Assembly: GCA_021442155.1 (NCBI GenBank)
Contig: CM038223.1
Span: 33,268,983 to 33,332,982, forward strand
Source of the DNA: Cymbidium sinense
Taxonomy: Eukaryota; Streptophyta; Magnoliopsida; Asparagales; Orchidaceae
DNA: 64,000 nt
Reading direction: 5' to 3'
Positions 49,480-60,868 of this stretch are shown in pieces. Within the stretch, counting starts at the first letter, position 1, and every line of letters starts with the position of its first letter. A model generated the notes under the pieces. That model saw only the letters and a list, made by a program, of their open reading frames with translations, made no database searches and had not been told where the DNA came from. Both the position numbers and the translations under genes were made by a program.

Positions 49480-50560
49480 GTTGTTTGTCCAATCTTTTGA
49501 AACAAATGTTCAAATTTCTCATTATCTATTGGATTAACTTGGTTGACAAGTTATGGAAGTGCATCTTCTGGTATTATATCTATATTTTCAACTTGAGCAA
49601 TTGTTACTGGTCCGTCTCCCACTCACATTAGTTTAATTTGCTCTAGGTTTGCAGTTGGGTCGAGCTGAGTAATATTAGCATTCTTATCAATTTTTTCCAT
49701 TTTGTTTTGTAGAACCTTAGTAATTATCTCTCTTATTTTAGTTGGTTTAGAATTTCTAACTCCGAGTTCAAAGTTAGCAATGTAATAGTTCTCAAGAAGG
49801 TTCCCAAACATCCTACACTTATGACAATAGTGTGGTTTCTGCTCAATAATAACTTGCTCCCAATATCCTTTCACAGGGGTTCCAATCCAAATCTCATCAA
49901 CATGAGAAGATGATATATCCATTTCAACTAACACCTAGGCAGTAGAGGGTATGGATAGGTAAAATATAGGTAAATAAAGCTTTATTAGCTTTCCAATGGA
50001 TGTTACAAGGGAATAAAGTATTTGTTTATTGAACAAGTAGAGTTTCTGGTTTGTGAATTTTATCCAAATCAAAATAATTTGTGGTTCAATGCTATAGTTG
50101 AATGTAGGAGTCGATTTTAGGATCTTCATGGGTATGTTTTAAATGAAGTAGAGTTTTTTTGGAAAAGAGGCGTGCATAATTTTCTTTCCTATTAAGTCTG
50201 ATAGTAATGTGTCATCCATCAAGTAGTCCCACATTCCAATCTCCAAGAAGTTTAAGTACATTGAAGTGCCAACCAAAGTAAAGTGAAGAGGTTCAATCAA
50301 CTGAGCAGATTTAGATTCAGAAAGAAAATGTGCAAGTTTGCTATTTTTGTGACCTGATTTCTTTATAAATCCATTGTGACTTCCTTCCCCAAACTTATAA
50401 TGATATGATTGTGGGAAGATGAGTTTGATCAATGGATTAGTAGAGTCATTAGAGGGGAGTTTAATGGAGAGAGCACCAAAAAAAGATGGTCCTTCCATAG
50501 TGAGCATGATAATGGAATGATAATTGGAAAAACACACTAGCGGGAGAAGGAGCATACCTA
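49480..50560 (-). pseudogene. LINE A ORF1 (DUF4283/zinc-knuckle type), decayed
   Basis: The minus-strand pieces at 50,139-50,555, 49,935-50,129 and 49,623-49,934 join through frameshifts. They contain GPSFFGALSIKLP at the N-terminus, a central region with EIGMWDYLMDDTLL, a region like TNQKLYLFNKQILYSLVTSI, and VEMDISSSHVDEIWIGTP leading to a zinc-knuckle remnant HYCHKCRMFGNLLENYY, in which the His and last Cys are lost. ORF1 proteins of this type bind RNA. The same protein is encoded by LINE B. Confidence 0.7.
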
Positions 50561-50665
50561 GTAAGAGAAAGGCAATGCCATCATTTCCTAGTATTAACTT
50601 AATTGTAGATTATGAAAGTTATTTGCAACCAATGACTAGTCTAACTTGATTTAGAATCTAATAAT

Positions 50666-51651
50666 GTCAAGTTTTAAGTAAAATATAAAAAGATTTTGCA
50701 TTATATTAAGTCATTATTCATACCACTCATGCTCTAGTCTGTTAGGGTGTGGGTTTAAGGACTTTAGTCTCTTTTTAAATTAATAATAGCCTAACTATCT
50801 TGAAATTTCATATGACTGAATCACATGATTTTAAAATCATAGGAGGAGTTAGTTAGTAGCCACTCCAGTTGGTTGTAAGCCCAACAGTCAGGTGGTTTAT
50901 TTTATCTTGTTGAGGTAAACCTTATGCCCCTCTTTTTCTTAGATTTAGGTCTTATTTTAGCTTGTGCTAAAGCTCCCTTGATTTAGGATCTGAGGTTGAT
51001 ATTTCCTTTGGGCTATAAGTATAAATCCTCACCTCTTAGGTATTTCCATAATATTATGTTGTTTGATTATAAGCCCTATTAACCTAACGAAATTTCAACT
51101 CAAACAAAATATTTCTCTTCAACTTCAAATATATAAATCCCAACTATAGGATAGATTAGAATGTTCACTTGGATTTCTAGTATTATGAGCATTTCTTACT
51201 TCCTCCCTTTGGATTCCAAAAATAAGTCTTCTCCTTGAACATTCCCAATTGATTTTCTTAGACATAGCCAATCCTTTGATAGTCTAACCTTAAAATATTT
51301 GGAGATGATAATTATTTACTTTAATCGAGAGTATTCCTAAGAACTTCACCTTCCTTAGGATATAATTAACTATGGAGGCTTGCCTCAATAAGAAACTTTG
51401 GAACCTAGTTTAATATAAACCTTTGTTTATTCATCCATGTAAAGTAAGAAAAAATTTCTAGTATATTCAAAGACCCATCATGCTTTAGGAGTCTTTATTA
51501 GGTGATTAGGTCTATTGAAGGGTGTTGTCTCAATCTTTCAAGATAGTACATCATACCTTAATGTTGCACCTGATCACTTCAATAAGTACCCCTACGATCT
51601 GCGTGGTGTCCCCCCCCCCTCCTGCCTCAATACATCCAAAAACAAAGACCA
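50666..51651 (+). repeat. 5' LTR of Element 2, truncated to its last 1 kb
   Basis: It matches 59,888-60,863 nearly base for base in many blocks (AAAAGATTTTGCATTA, TTCATACCACT, TAACTATCTT, ATCGAGAGTATTCCTAA, TATAATTAACTATGGAGGCT). The TATA-like box and all U3 are missing on the left, where LINE A begins. A run of C near 51,609-51,619 has expanded relative to the partner. Confidence 0.8.
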
Positions 51652-51661
51652 TAGATTTTTC

Positions 51662-51679
51662 TAGCGACTCCGCTTAGGA
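51662..51679 (+). promoter_or_regulatory. Primer binding site of Element 2, mutated
   Basis: TAGCGACTCCGCTTAGGA lies ten bases after the LTR end. It corresponds to TGGCGACTCCGCTGGGGA in Element 1. Two G-to-A and related changes would weaken primer pairing. Confidence 0.75.
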
Positions 51680-52137
51680 GGGTTCTTCTCTCCATCTCTA
51701 ATAAACAATTATTATCTCTAGCATCGATAGTAGACTTATAATTGATATAAGCCCAAGGATTTCTTTCTTTCCATTAGCACTTAGTTTATTTTTTTCCTTA
51801 AGCAAAGCTAACCAACATCCTTTAGGTTTTAGGACCTCACTCCACGTAGGCCTTGAAACCCCTATTGGGTACCCAAATAGGAAAAAAAATAAATTAACTA
51901 ATGAAAGGAGATAACTAAATTTAGAACCTCTTTACCACTAGCTTGGTGAGGCAAGGTTCATCTCATATTCAAGAAAGTTTCAATAAAATTCATACTAAAT
52001 AAGTAAAGCCTTTTGTAAGTTTTCTAAAAAGCACTTTTTTGAAATAAAATCATTTTGAAATGCACTTCACATGACATGAAGTTTGCAAAATATAAAACTT
52101 TTAAATCTCTTTTCAAATAATAAAGATAATCAAACCT

Positions 52138-53338
52138 CATTTAACATACTTAAATTTTTTAAATGGGGGTCCTTTTCAAATATCAGAATCAAATATGCAT
52201 CATCAAAATCCTTTTATAAATTTTCAAAAGCACATTTTTAAAAATAAAATCAAACAATCAACCCACTCCATTTAATATACCCAAATTTGTTAAATGAGAT
52301 TTCTCCAAAATATTTCAAACACATTTTTCAAAAATTAACCAACTCCTCTTAACATACCTAAATTTGTTAAATGGAGTCCCATTTTTTAAAATAAATAAAA
52401 ATAAAAATCAACATATCATTGAGCCTCACTTAACATACCCAAATTTGTTAAGTGAGAGTTCCCTCTTTTCAAAGCAACATCACACACAAAATCAAAACAT
52501 ATTTGAACACTATTTGACATACCCAAATTTGTCAAATGATAATTCTATTTTTTAAAATCAAAACAAATTAAATTCTATTTAACATACCTACATTTGTTAA
52601 GTAGAGTTCCTCTTTTCCAAAATCATGAAAAATTAAAACACATTTGAATTCTATTTGACATATCCAAGTTTGTCAAATAGGTATTCCATCATCAAGCAAC
52701 ACATAAAATAAATTAAACTCTATTTAACATACCCATAATTTGCTAAATAATAGTTTCCCTTTTAAAATCAAAATAAAACAAAAATATCAAGCACACTTGA
52801 ACCCTATTTAACGTACCTAAATTTGTTAAGTAAAGGTTTCATTTTTCAAGTAAAAATAAAAATATCAAACACACTTTAACCCTACTTAACATACATAAAT
52901 TTGTTAAGTAAGGGTTTTATTTTTCAAATCAAAATAAAACATCAAGAACATTTGGAACCTACTTAACATACCTAAATTTGTTAGGTAAGGACTCCACTTT
53001 TAAATCAAAATCAAATCAAACATATCAAACATGTGAACAACAACCCTCACAAAGAAAATGTTTTTAAATTATTTTTGAACATGCATTTGAATCTCATTTT
53101 GCATACCTAAATTTGCTAAGTGAAGATTCCAAAATAAAATCTCAAAACAAAAGATTAATAATGAATTCGTCTCCAAAGTCTCTTCAAAATAAGATGAACC
53201 CCACTCAACATACTTAAATTTGTTGAGTGTCAGTTCCAAATCAAAATCATATAATTCTATGGCAAAGTTTCTCCTCACATTCTAAAATATCTCCAATGAA
53301 CCCCACTTAGCATACCAAAATTTGTTAAGTGTGGGTTC
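52138..53338 (+). repeat. Array of ~14 short stem-loops in the leader of Element 2
   Basis: Same design as in Element 1, spacing mostly 65-85 bp. Perfect units: CTCACTTAACA / TGTTAAGTGAG at 52,425-52,456; ATTTGACA / TGTCAAAT at 52,512-52,537; CTATTTGACA / TGTCAAATAG at 52,651-52,680; CACTCAACA / TGTTGAGTG at 53,202-53,229. Near perfect: AATTCTATTTAACA / TGTTAAGTAGAGTT at 52,571-52,608 (two G-U); AACCCTACTTAACA / TGTTAAGTAAGGGTT at 52,878-52,916; and 53,298-53,338. The ten-base loop TACCCAAATT or TACCTAAATT or a close variant is kept in nearly all. Confidence 0.85.
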
Positions 53339-53473
53339 AAATTTCAAGACAAATCTAGAAATTAATGATTGAATACAAATATCCAAGTAAGGGTCTAACT
53401 CAGTTATGTTTCAACAAATACAATGATATCAGCACATTCAGTTCCTTCCATGTTCTCAGTCAGTTCAGTTAGC

Positions 53474-55870
53474 ATGTCTTATAGTAAGTTCATCTTCTTA
53501 TTCCTGCCTGGTGTGGATCTGGCTTTGGATCAGGCCATACCCACCATGATCACCACCCACCTGATTTAGTTTGGCCATGGCTTAGAGGCCATTTGAGTCA
53601 CTTGTGAGGGGCCACTCCTTCATTTTGACTGTCAGTCGGGCTTAAGAGGAAGGTTGTTGAGATCCCAGGGCGGCCCAGCCTCCTTCTATGCTAGCTATAG
53701 TAGTGTTAGTGTTAGTGGTTCCTAGGCCAGTTTAATTAGTTATCCCACTACAGCCCTAGTGCAAGCTAGTACCTCCTCATTGATTTCCCCCATTATGAAT
53801 GGGAAGGCTATCTTGGCCTCCGAGATAGTCTCCCATACCCTTGAGGGAGGTTTAACTCTCACTCGCCTCTCACCACACCATAAAATCAAAGGCGACATTA
53901 TGAGCATGATGGGTAGTAGATCTTTGCCTCTCACATTGCTTAGGAGGGTTCTTCTCATGAGACCTCTCTACTCTTGAGTGATAGTAAGTTTCACCCCCTC
54001 TCAGCTTCATTACAGAAAGGAGGACTATATGAGGATTACTATATTGCCTCCACCACCAACATAGTTTGAGGTACCAAAGGAGGAAGCCCTGTAGTCTGAT
54101 CAGTTCTTCACCAGTGTGAGACATATGCTCAGTGCAGGTACACTAGTTGATATGAGGACTTTAATCCCTAGAAATCTTAGGGATTGGATACACTGAGAGA
54201 GAGAGAGAGAGAGACACTGAGGCTCATGTGGCAGCCCAAGTGGGCAAGAGGGAGAGGAGGAGGTGTGTCAGGTAGTCAGTGACCTTGGCTCTTGTGGATT
54301 TTCCAGAATGATGGGCTACCAGTGCCGATCACACTAACAACATAGTATTGATAGGCACCACCAGCCACAAGAGGAGAGTTTCAGTGGGAGGGCAATCGGT
54401 GTCTTCACCAGCACACTGCTCCATTCCCTGTCCGCCATCACCTATCCGAGTGCCTCCTTCCATAGTCCCTACCAAAGTTTATAAGTCCACACTTACAAAG
54501 AGGACATCCCCATTGGTGATATGACTATGGCCTAAGGATCCCACTCCATCTATTCCACTTGTTGAGGTGAGGTCGAGCTCTCCCATTCGACCCTCCACTT
54601 CAGCCGTGGTAAAGGAGTGGTGACCCGAAAGCATCGTGGTCATGCCACCAATAGTAGCAAAGGAAGGAGGGAGTACCAGTGCAATCCCCATGGCAGTTGA
54701 TCCTCCTAGTGAGAGCATCTCATCAGTAGACACTGTCTGATTTATAGGTTCAGATGAGCACAGTCCTACAATCAGCCACCAGTGTTTGTACCAGTTCAGC
54801 CAGGAAGAGTAGGAGATCGTTCATTAGATGATATCCTAGAAGAATAATTTCCCAAGAATAAACAACTTCTTGGGAGTGATCATTTAGATCAAAAAGAGGC
54901 TAGGGTAGCTTTCACCCCTGACGAGGATGACCTATTAGAGGACTCAGCAGAAGTCCATATTATCGATACCACATATCCCTCCATCGAGACCATCAGAGTC
55001 AGGAAAGTGTTGTGGTTGAAGAAGATGATGTCATTCATTCAACCCAACACCTCCTTTAGTAGCTCAGGTAGAAGGATGATCAGATCCACAGGATGGAAAG
55101 GAAGGTTGAAGATTTGTTTTAGCTACAATTCTAGCACTTCATAACCAAACTCTCGTGCCACAACCTAATCCTATGGAGGTCGAGCACCCTGAGCTTTTGC
55201 ATGTCTTGGAACCTCCCAAGAGTACCTCTCGATTAGGAAGTGTGCCTCATGCTTGTGTGGTAGTTCATCCACTGGTAGTTGGTAGGCCTTACCCAAAGGA
55301 ATTTGATATAGTCTTATACCCCAAAGGGTTCATGCCACCTTCCTTTAAGATTTTTAATGCAGTGGGAACCCATGAAAACACATGGTACATTTTAGAGCCA
55401 GATGTTACAACATTGATGGTAGTGATGCACTTCTCTTTTACATTTTTATCAGCAGTCTATTAGGGGTTGCATTTGATTGGTACATCAAACTACCCAATGA
55501 TTCAGTGAAGATATTTGCTAATTTGGAGCAACTCTTCATCAAAAGGTTTGCTGGAGCATAGCAAAGAGTAACTGTGGGTGACCTCATTGTAGCAAAACAA
55601 AATTCCAATGAGTCCCTTATTGATTTCATTCACAAGTGGCATAACTTGAGTATAAAATATGAACCATAACTGTCTAAATATCATGCCATAGAAATTCTTC
55701 TTAAGAATATCCATGGTTCGGTTGCTTTCATGCTGACAGGCTTTACAATCAAAACCTTCAAGAAACTAATCAACAAGGTGGCTAATTTGGAAGAGGAATC
55801 CAAATATTTACCTTTTCAAGACCAGTATTCTAAGCCCAAGCCATAGAAAGCATTTGAAAAGAAGTCAGGA
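53474..55870 (+). pseudogene. gag: gag of Element 2, decayed
   Basis: The ATG at 53,474 opens a frame with LPGVDLALDQA, matching Element 1. The middle part (53,759-53,977 open) has no recognised domain. The capsid-type domain at about 55,290-55,790 reads YPKEFDIVLYPKGFMPPSF, then after a frameshift FDWYIKLPNDSVKIF, LEQLFIKRFAGA, IEILLKNIHGSVAFML and LINKVANLEEES. It follows the Element 1 capsid closely, with its own different stops. The sequence leaves gag at about 55,870 before any zinc knuckle. Confidence 0.75.
54195..54214 (+). repeat. GA dinucleotide microsatellite
   Basis: Ten GA units inside the decayed gag region of Element 2. No counterpart in Element 1. Confidence 0.9.
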
Positions 55871-56189
55871 GTAATGGTGTCAGTAGACAAGGGGAAGTAG
55901 CTAACTAGAGTTTAGTAGACAAGGGAAGTATCCATTGGTGTCAGTAGACCAATGTGAGGTGAGTTAACTCACCTCCTTCACTACCTGAATCCATTGGATC
56001 CAAGGAGAAGACTAGCTACCAAGACTTCCTCCAACCCAATTGTGCCACGTAGAGGTGATGGTGACAACTCTAGCACCCTGACAGCTATTGGTAGGCCAAG
56101 AAATGAGAGCCAATCCTATCCATCCATCTCAATTGGAGAGGGGTATACCCCTCCCACCCCCCCCCCCTCTTCAATTTGATAGAGGATAG
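55871..56189. other. Gag-LTR junction zone of Element 2
   Basis: It contains a short direct repeat (AGTAGACAAGGGAAG at 55,886 and 55,916, with TGGTGTCAGTAGAC twice nearby) and ends in a run of C (56,150-56,167). The Element 1 sequence between gag and mid-LTR, about 20 kb, is absent here, so the deletion endpoints lie in this zone. Confidence 0.5.
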
Positions 56190-59100
56190 ATGCATTCGAA
56201 CTCTCATGGCTTCCAAGTGAGATTTCAAACTCCCTTGCGAACTCCCCAACCTTCCCATAACCAAAATTCCAAAATTGAGCTATTCACTCCTCTGACCCAA
56301 CTCTCGTATTTCTTAACCAAAACCAAATTCCTCTTACCCACATGCTCCCTGCACCTCATCAAGCATGAACAAACCTTTTCCCAAGCTTCCCGACCATTGG
56401 AGGTAGCATTTCGATCAAAGATGAGCCTCCAAGTGATAGAGTTTGGTCTTTCGAGTGAACGACAAGGAACCAATCCAATTGCAGCTGAATAGGGCTTCGT
56501 CTCCATAAGACAAAGCTTTCTCAAGCATGTGAACCACCGGTCTTTAGCTCGCAAGGTATGGCCATTAAAACTAAGATTTTGCAGAATTGAGTAGGAGATT
56601 TTTGAAGAAACATTGAATGCTTCACGAGCAATGGTAGACATACTCTCTCTTGTTGCTCATGGCATGATAGATCACTCACCATCTATTCCACGTGGTTGGA
56701 ACAGATGGTCATGATTAGATCTTATTAGATTATCTGATTTATTCTTAAGCGTTACAGGTTTAATCCTGGTTGTCCAATCTTAAATCAAACAATAGAGATT
56801 AAAACCACGTTCACCATCTCCATATAAGCACTGAGTTAGACACGGGTTAATATCCAATCTCACGGTGCCACGAGGAAAGCACGTCGCGTCAGCAGGCCAC
56901 TTGGCACTGACTGAATTAAGCTTTAATTAAGGTTAATAATCTATTTTTTATGGCTCAAACTTCAAATACTCATAATAAATCATAGAAAATTCATAAAATT
57001 GCAAATAAATAGTCATTTTAAAGGTATTTTGGAGAGGAATCATTTCAAATTAAACTGAATTGATTTTGAATAGTAATTAAGGCTTAAGTTGAGTTTAATA
57101 GAAAACCTAATTAACTTAATTACTCCTTAATTGCTTAGGTAATTAATTCCAAACTTTCTAAGATTATTTAGTGGGATGCTTATGCCTCCCACAATTTTGT
57201 TGGGATTTATTACTTATGTAATTAGGGAAATTGCTCATTCTAGCCTTAATTACTCTCTTAATCAATTAAGTGATTAATTAACCCTTAATCAACGTACAAA
57301 GTAATTAATTTGACATGTTAATCACTATTAAATAGTGAATGGATTAATGGAATAGGGTTGGGACCTCTTTCCTAGTCACTTTCCCTAAGTTCATTTCATT
57401 TTAAAAATCAAACCAATTAAAGGTTTAATTAACTAAGTAAATAGTTTATTTAACTAAATTTAAATCATAATCACATCAGATCCTAATTAATTAAATCATG
57501 GGCAGATCTTTAGGTGTTCAATAACTTAAAGGAGCTTAATGAAATTATGATTAATCCATATGTGGGGGAAAACCGTTAGAGTAATTAATTAAACCCCTTA
57601 ATCTAATTAACTATTAATCATGAGACAATTGCATTAAGCCCTTTTATTTCTTAGGATCATTGCAAGTTTATTTTCTCTGGTTTAACAACGACACATACAT
57701 GTTTGATTTCATTCTTATGTATCTTTAACATTAGAATTTAGATAGAACTTTAAATCATATACCTAATTAATTCCATTAAAGAAAATACAATCTTTGTATG
57801 AATTTCATCTTCTTAAATTATAAATACATGTGTATGTATTCAAGAAAAATATGTATATAGTATGGATATCCCAGGAATATAAGGCTTTAAGTATCCCGAA
57901 GGAGGTCATTTGATTACCTCACTTTCCTGGTTAACAATGACACATACTTGTTTATGTCTTTTATATATGTATGTGTATATTTAGTTAGAGAATGATAATC
58001 CTCTTTTCAATTTGAAAATGCATGCATTCATAATTTTTTAGTCATTGAATTAATTAATCATGTATATAAATCTACATATGTTTAAATGATGATGTGTATA
58101 TAGTTTGGACATCTTAGGAATACAAGGCTTTAGTTAGCCCCAAGAAGGTCATTTGATTACCTCACTTCCCTGGTTAATAATGACTCGTATCTATTTAATT
58201 TCATCCCTATGTATTTCTGTATACGAATTTAATTAGAGCTTTAAGCTAATATGATTAAATAATTTGATCAAATTAAAGAATATAAATTTAAAATATTCAT
58301 GCATTCTTCATTTAAGTGTGTTATATGTATATGATACACTGAGGATTAAATCATATGCATGATATTTGTGATGGAGAGGAATGATTTGATATATGTCATA
58401 TGTTAGTAATTCAATTGGATTAATCTTTAGATGCCTTTTATATTAAATAGAGTTATTTAAAGTGAACCTGAACTTAGAATTAATTTTAAAAAATATGTAA
58501 TAAGCCATTCAGTAAAGAGAACTAAATCAAATTAATATGCTTTAGAAAGTGGCTTAAGGTAGGGATGAAAGAGGACAATCCTCTTTCTTCTCTTTATAAC
58601 ACTTAGATGCTAAGTGTAAATCATGTGAAACAAAAGAAAGCCTAAATTTAATTTTTCAAATAAATTAAACAACTTCAAGTGAAATCAACCCTTTATGTTA
58701 AACTGAATTCATCTACACTTAGAAAATATGACTCTAATGCCTAGCAAGACATACCACACAAGCCTTAACACAAATATTAGAATTAAGTCACCACTTTTAG
58801 TCCTAAGTTAGGATGGTGTATGATGTGATATATGTTTTGTTTTGTGATGTAGACTGGATGTTAGGGTGTATGCTTCATAGACTGCATATTAGGCCATTCA
58901 TAGTCTAATCATGTTTTTTTATAGGGGATTGTGCTTAAGAGATGCTTAGAAATAAATTTTGATGTTCTCTTTACAGGTTGCTTAAGTCCCTAAGAATAAT
59001 CCAAGTTAGGATAGGTTGGCTTAGTTACCCATGTGTAGGGTACTAAGTCCAAATTATAAATATAAATTCTTGAGATTGTATGTATGTTTAGCAAACCTCT

Positions 59101-60863
59101 ATTTTGCAAGTGTAGTTAGATTTACTTTTCTTATTTTTAATGTAATTTTGTATTAGGAATTACTATTAGTGCCATGGGGGTTAAGGATGAGCTGTGACCA
59201 GAAGGCTTTGACCTTGGGTGCCATGTGATGCCTTTGAAGTGGAGCAAATCAAATTAAATGAAGGAATGAAGATATGAAGACATGAAGAATAAAAAAAAGA
59301 AGACTCCCATAGCATTTACTCATTTGTAATTATAATATTCTTTTATATTTTGGGTTATATAAGGGTAGAGCCAGGCTACCTATCTTATCCTTTTAGGTTA
59401 TACGGCAGTACCCAACTGCATCAACCTCTAATTCTTTTACATTAGTTTTATAAAATTGATTGATGTTATGTTTAAATTGCACATTAGAAATGACATATTT
59501 TTCATAGTTTCTTATGATTGATGCTTTAATGTGTGACCTGGATGAGATTAGGCTCTTAGGGTAAAATTATTTTTTCTACCCCAACTAATCACTCATAATT
59601 AAAATCTAAATAACTCATAACCTCACAATAAAGCTTAAGTCTTAAATAAGATAATTAATAGATTTAGCAACCCCTTAGTTGTATGGTTGTATGTTTCACA
59701 TCATGCATGCATCTTGAATTAATCTTTCGAATTGAGGGCCTTCATCCTTACATACATAGAGACTGTGTGACCTGTGAGAGAAACCTCTACTGATGGAGCT
59801 TCACCCTCTACTCTTTTGATTTAGCCTATGACTCATTTCATCATGCATTAAGGCATATAAAAATCCTAAAGCCTTTGTCTAAATGAAATGTCAAAATTTA
59901 AATAAAATTTGAAAAGATTTTGCATTAGATTAAATCATTATTCATACCACTAATGCTCTAGTCTCTTAGTGACTGGGTTTAAGGACTTTAGTCTCTTCCT
60001 AAATTAATAATTACATAACTATCTTTCAATTTCATATGACTAGATCACATGATTTTAAAATCATAAGAGGAGTTAGCTCGTGGCCACTCTAGGCAGTTGT
60101 AAGCCCAACAGTCGGATGGTTTATCCTCTCTTATGGAGGTAAACCTTATGCCCTAATTTCTCTTAGATTTAGGTCATATTTTAGCTCATGATAAGCACCA
60201 ATATTTAGGATCTGAGGTTATCTCCTCCTTTAGGCTACAAGCATAAATCCTTACCTCTTAACCATTTTCATAATCTTGTGTTGTTGGATTATATGCCCTA
60301 GTAATCTAACAAAATTTCAACTCAAACAAAATAATTCTCTTCAACTTCAAATATATAAAGCCTAACTATATGATAGGTTGGAATGCTCACTGGGCTTCCT
60401 AGTATCATGAGTACTTCCTACTTTCTCCCTTTGGATTCCAAAAATAAGTGTTCTTCTTGAACTTTCCCAATTGATTTTCTAAGACATAGCAAATCCTTTG
60501 ATAGTCTAACCTTGAAATCTTTGGAGATGATAATTGTTTACTTTAATTGAGAGTATTCCTAAAGACTCCACCTTCCTTAGGATGTACTTAACTATGGAGG
60601 CTTTCCTCCATAATGAACTTTAGAACCTAGTTTAATATAAACCCTACCTTATTCATCCATGTAAAGTACGAGAAAATATCTAGTATATTCGAAGATCTAT
60701 CATGTATTAGGAGTCCTTATTATTTTATTAAGTCTATTGAAGGATGGTGTCTCTATCTTTTGAGATAGTGCATCATACCTCAATGTACTACCTTATCACT
60801 TCAATAAGTACCCTCTATGATCTACATGGTGTCCCCCTGCCATACATCCAAAAATAAACACCA
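56190..60863 (+). repeat. 3' LTR of Element 2 (lacks its U3 start)
   Basis: From 56,190 it matches the Element 1 5' LTR from about 11,760 on: TTTTCCCAAGCTTCC versus TTTCCCAAGCTCC, TTTCGATCAAAG versus CTTCGATCAAGA, GGCCATTAAAACT, and the block GTCAGCAGGCCACTTGGCAC versus ATCAGCGACCCATCTGGCAC. It runs through the TATA-like box to the ACCA end. The last ~975 bp pair with the 5' LTR of this element. Open frames near 55,994-56,641 are not matched to any protein. Confidence 0.75.
59356..59363 (+). promoter_or_regulatory. TATA-like box of the Element 2 3' LTR
   Basis: TATATAAG followed by GGTAGAGCC, the best preserved copy of the LTR core promoter together with the one at 427. Confidence 0.5.
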
Positions 60864-60868
60864 TATGC

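Larger units (their letters stand above)
45094..50595 (-). mobile_element. LINE A: near full-length L1-type retrotransposon
   Basis: Read on the minus strand: ORF1 (about 50,560-49,480), endonuclease (about 49,140-48,250), RT (about 47,960-46,900), zinc-finger region (about 46,080-45,920) and RNase H (about 45,700-45,180). A run of ten T at 45,094-45,103 is the poly(A) tail. The length of about 5.5 kb fits a complete plant L1. All ORFs carry stops and frameshifts. The 5' end near 50,595 lies some 70 bp from the truncated LTR of Element 2. Confidence 0.85.
50666..60863 (+). mobile_element. Element 2: pol-less Tat-type element
   Basis: Order: last ~1 kb of a 5' LTR, PBS, leader with hairpin array, gag, then directly most of a 3' LTR. 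Protease, RT, RNase H, integrase, the 3' untranslated region and the U3 start are missing, most simply by one internal deletion near 55,900-56,190. The Gag domain and leader closely resemble Element 1, so they are one family. The LTR ends ACCA at 51,651 and 60,863 agree. Confidence 0.75.

Noticed and set aside
56225..56641. Minus-strand 138-codon ORF
   Set aside because: It lies in the Element 2 LTR; the matching part of the Element 1 LTR (11,790-12,200) does not hold it, and no domain is visible.
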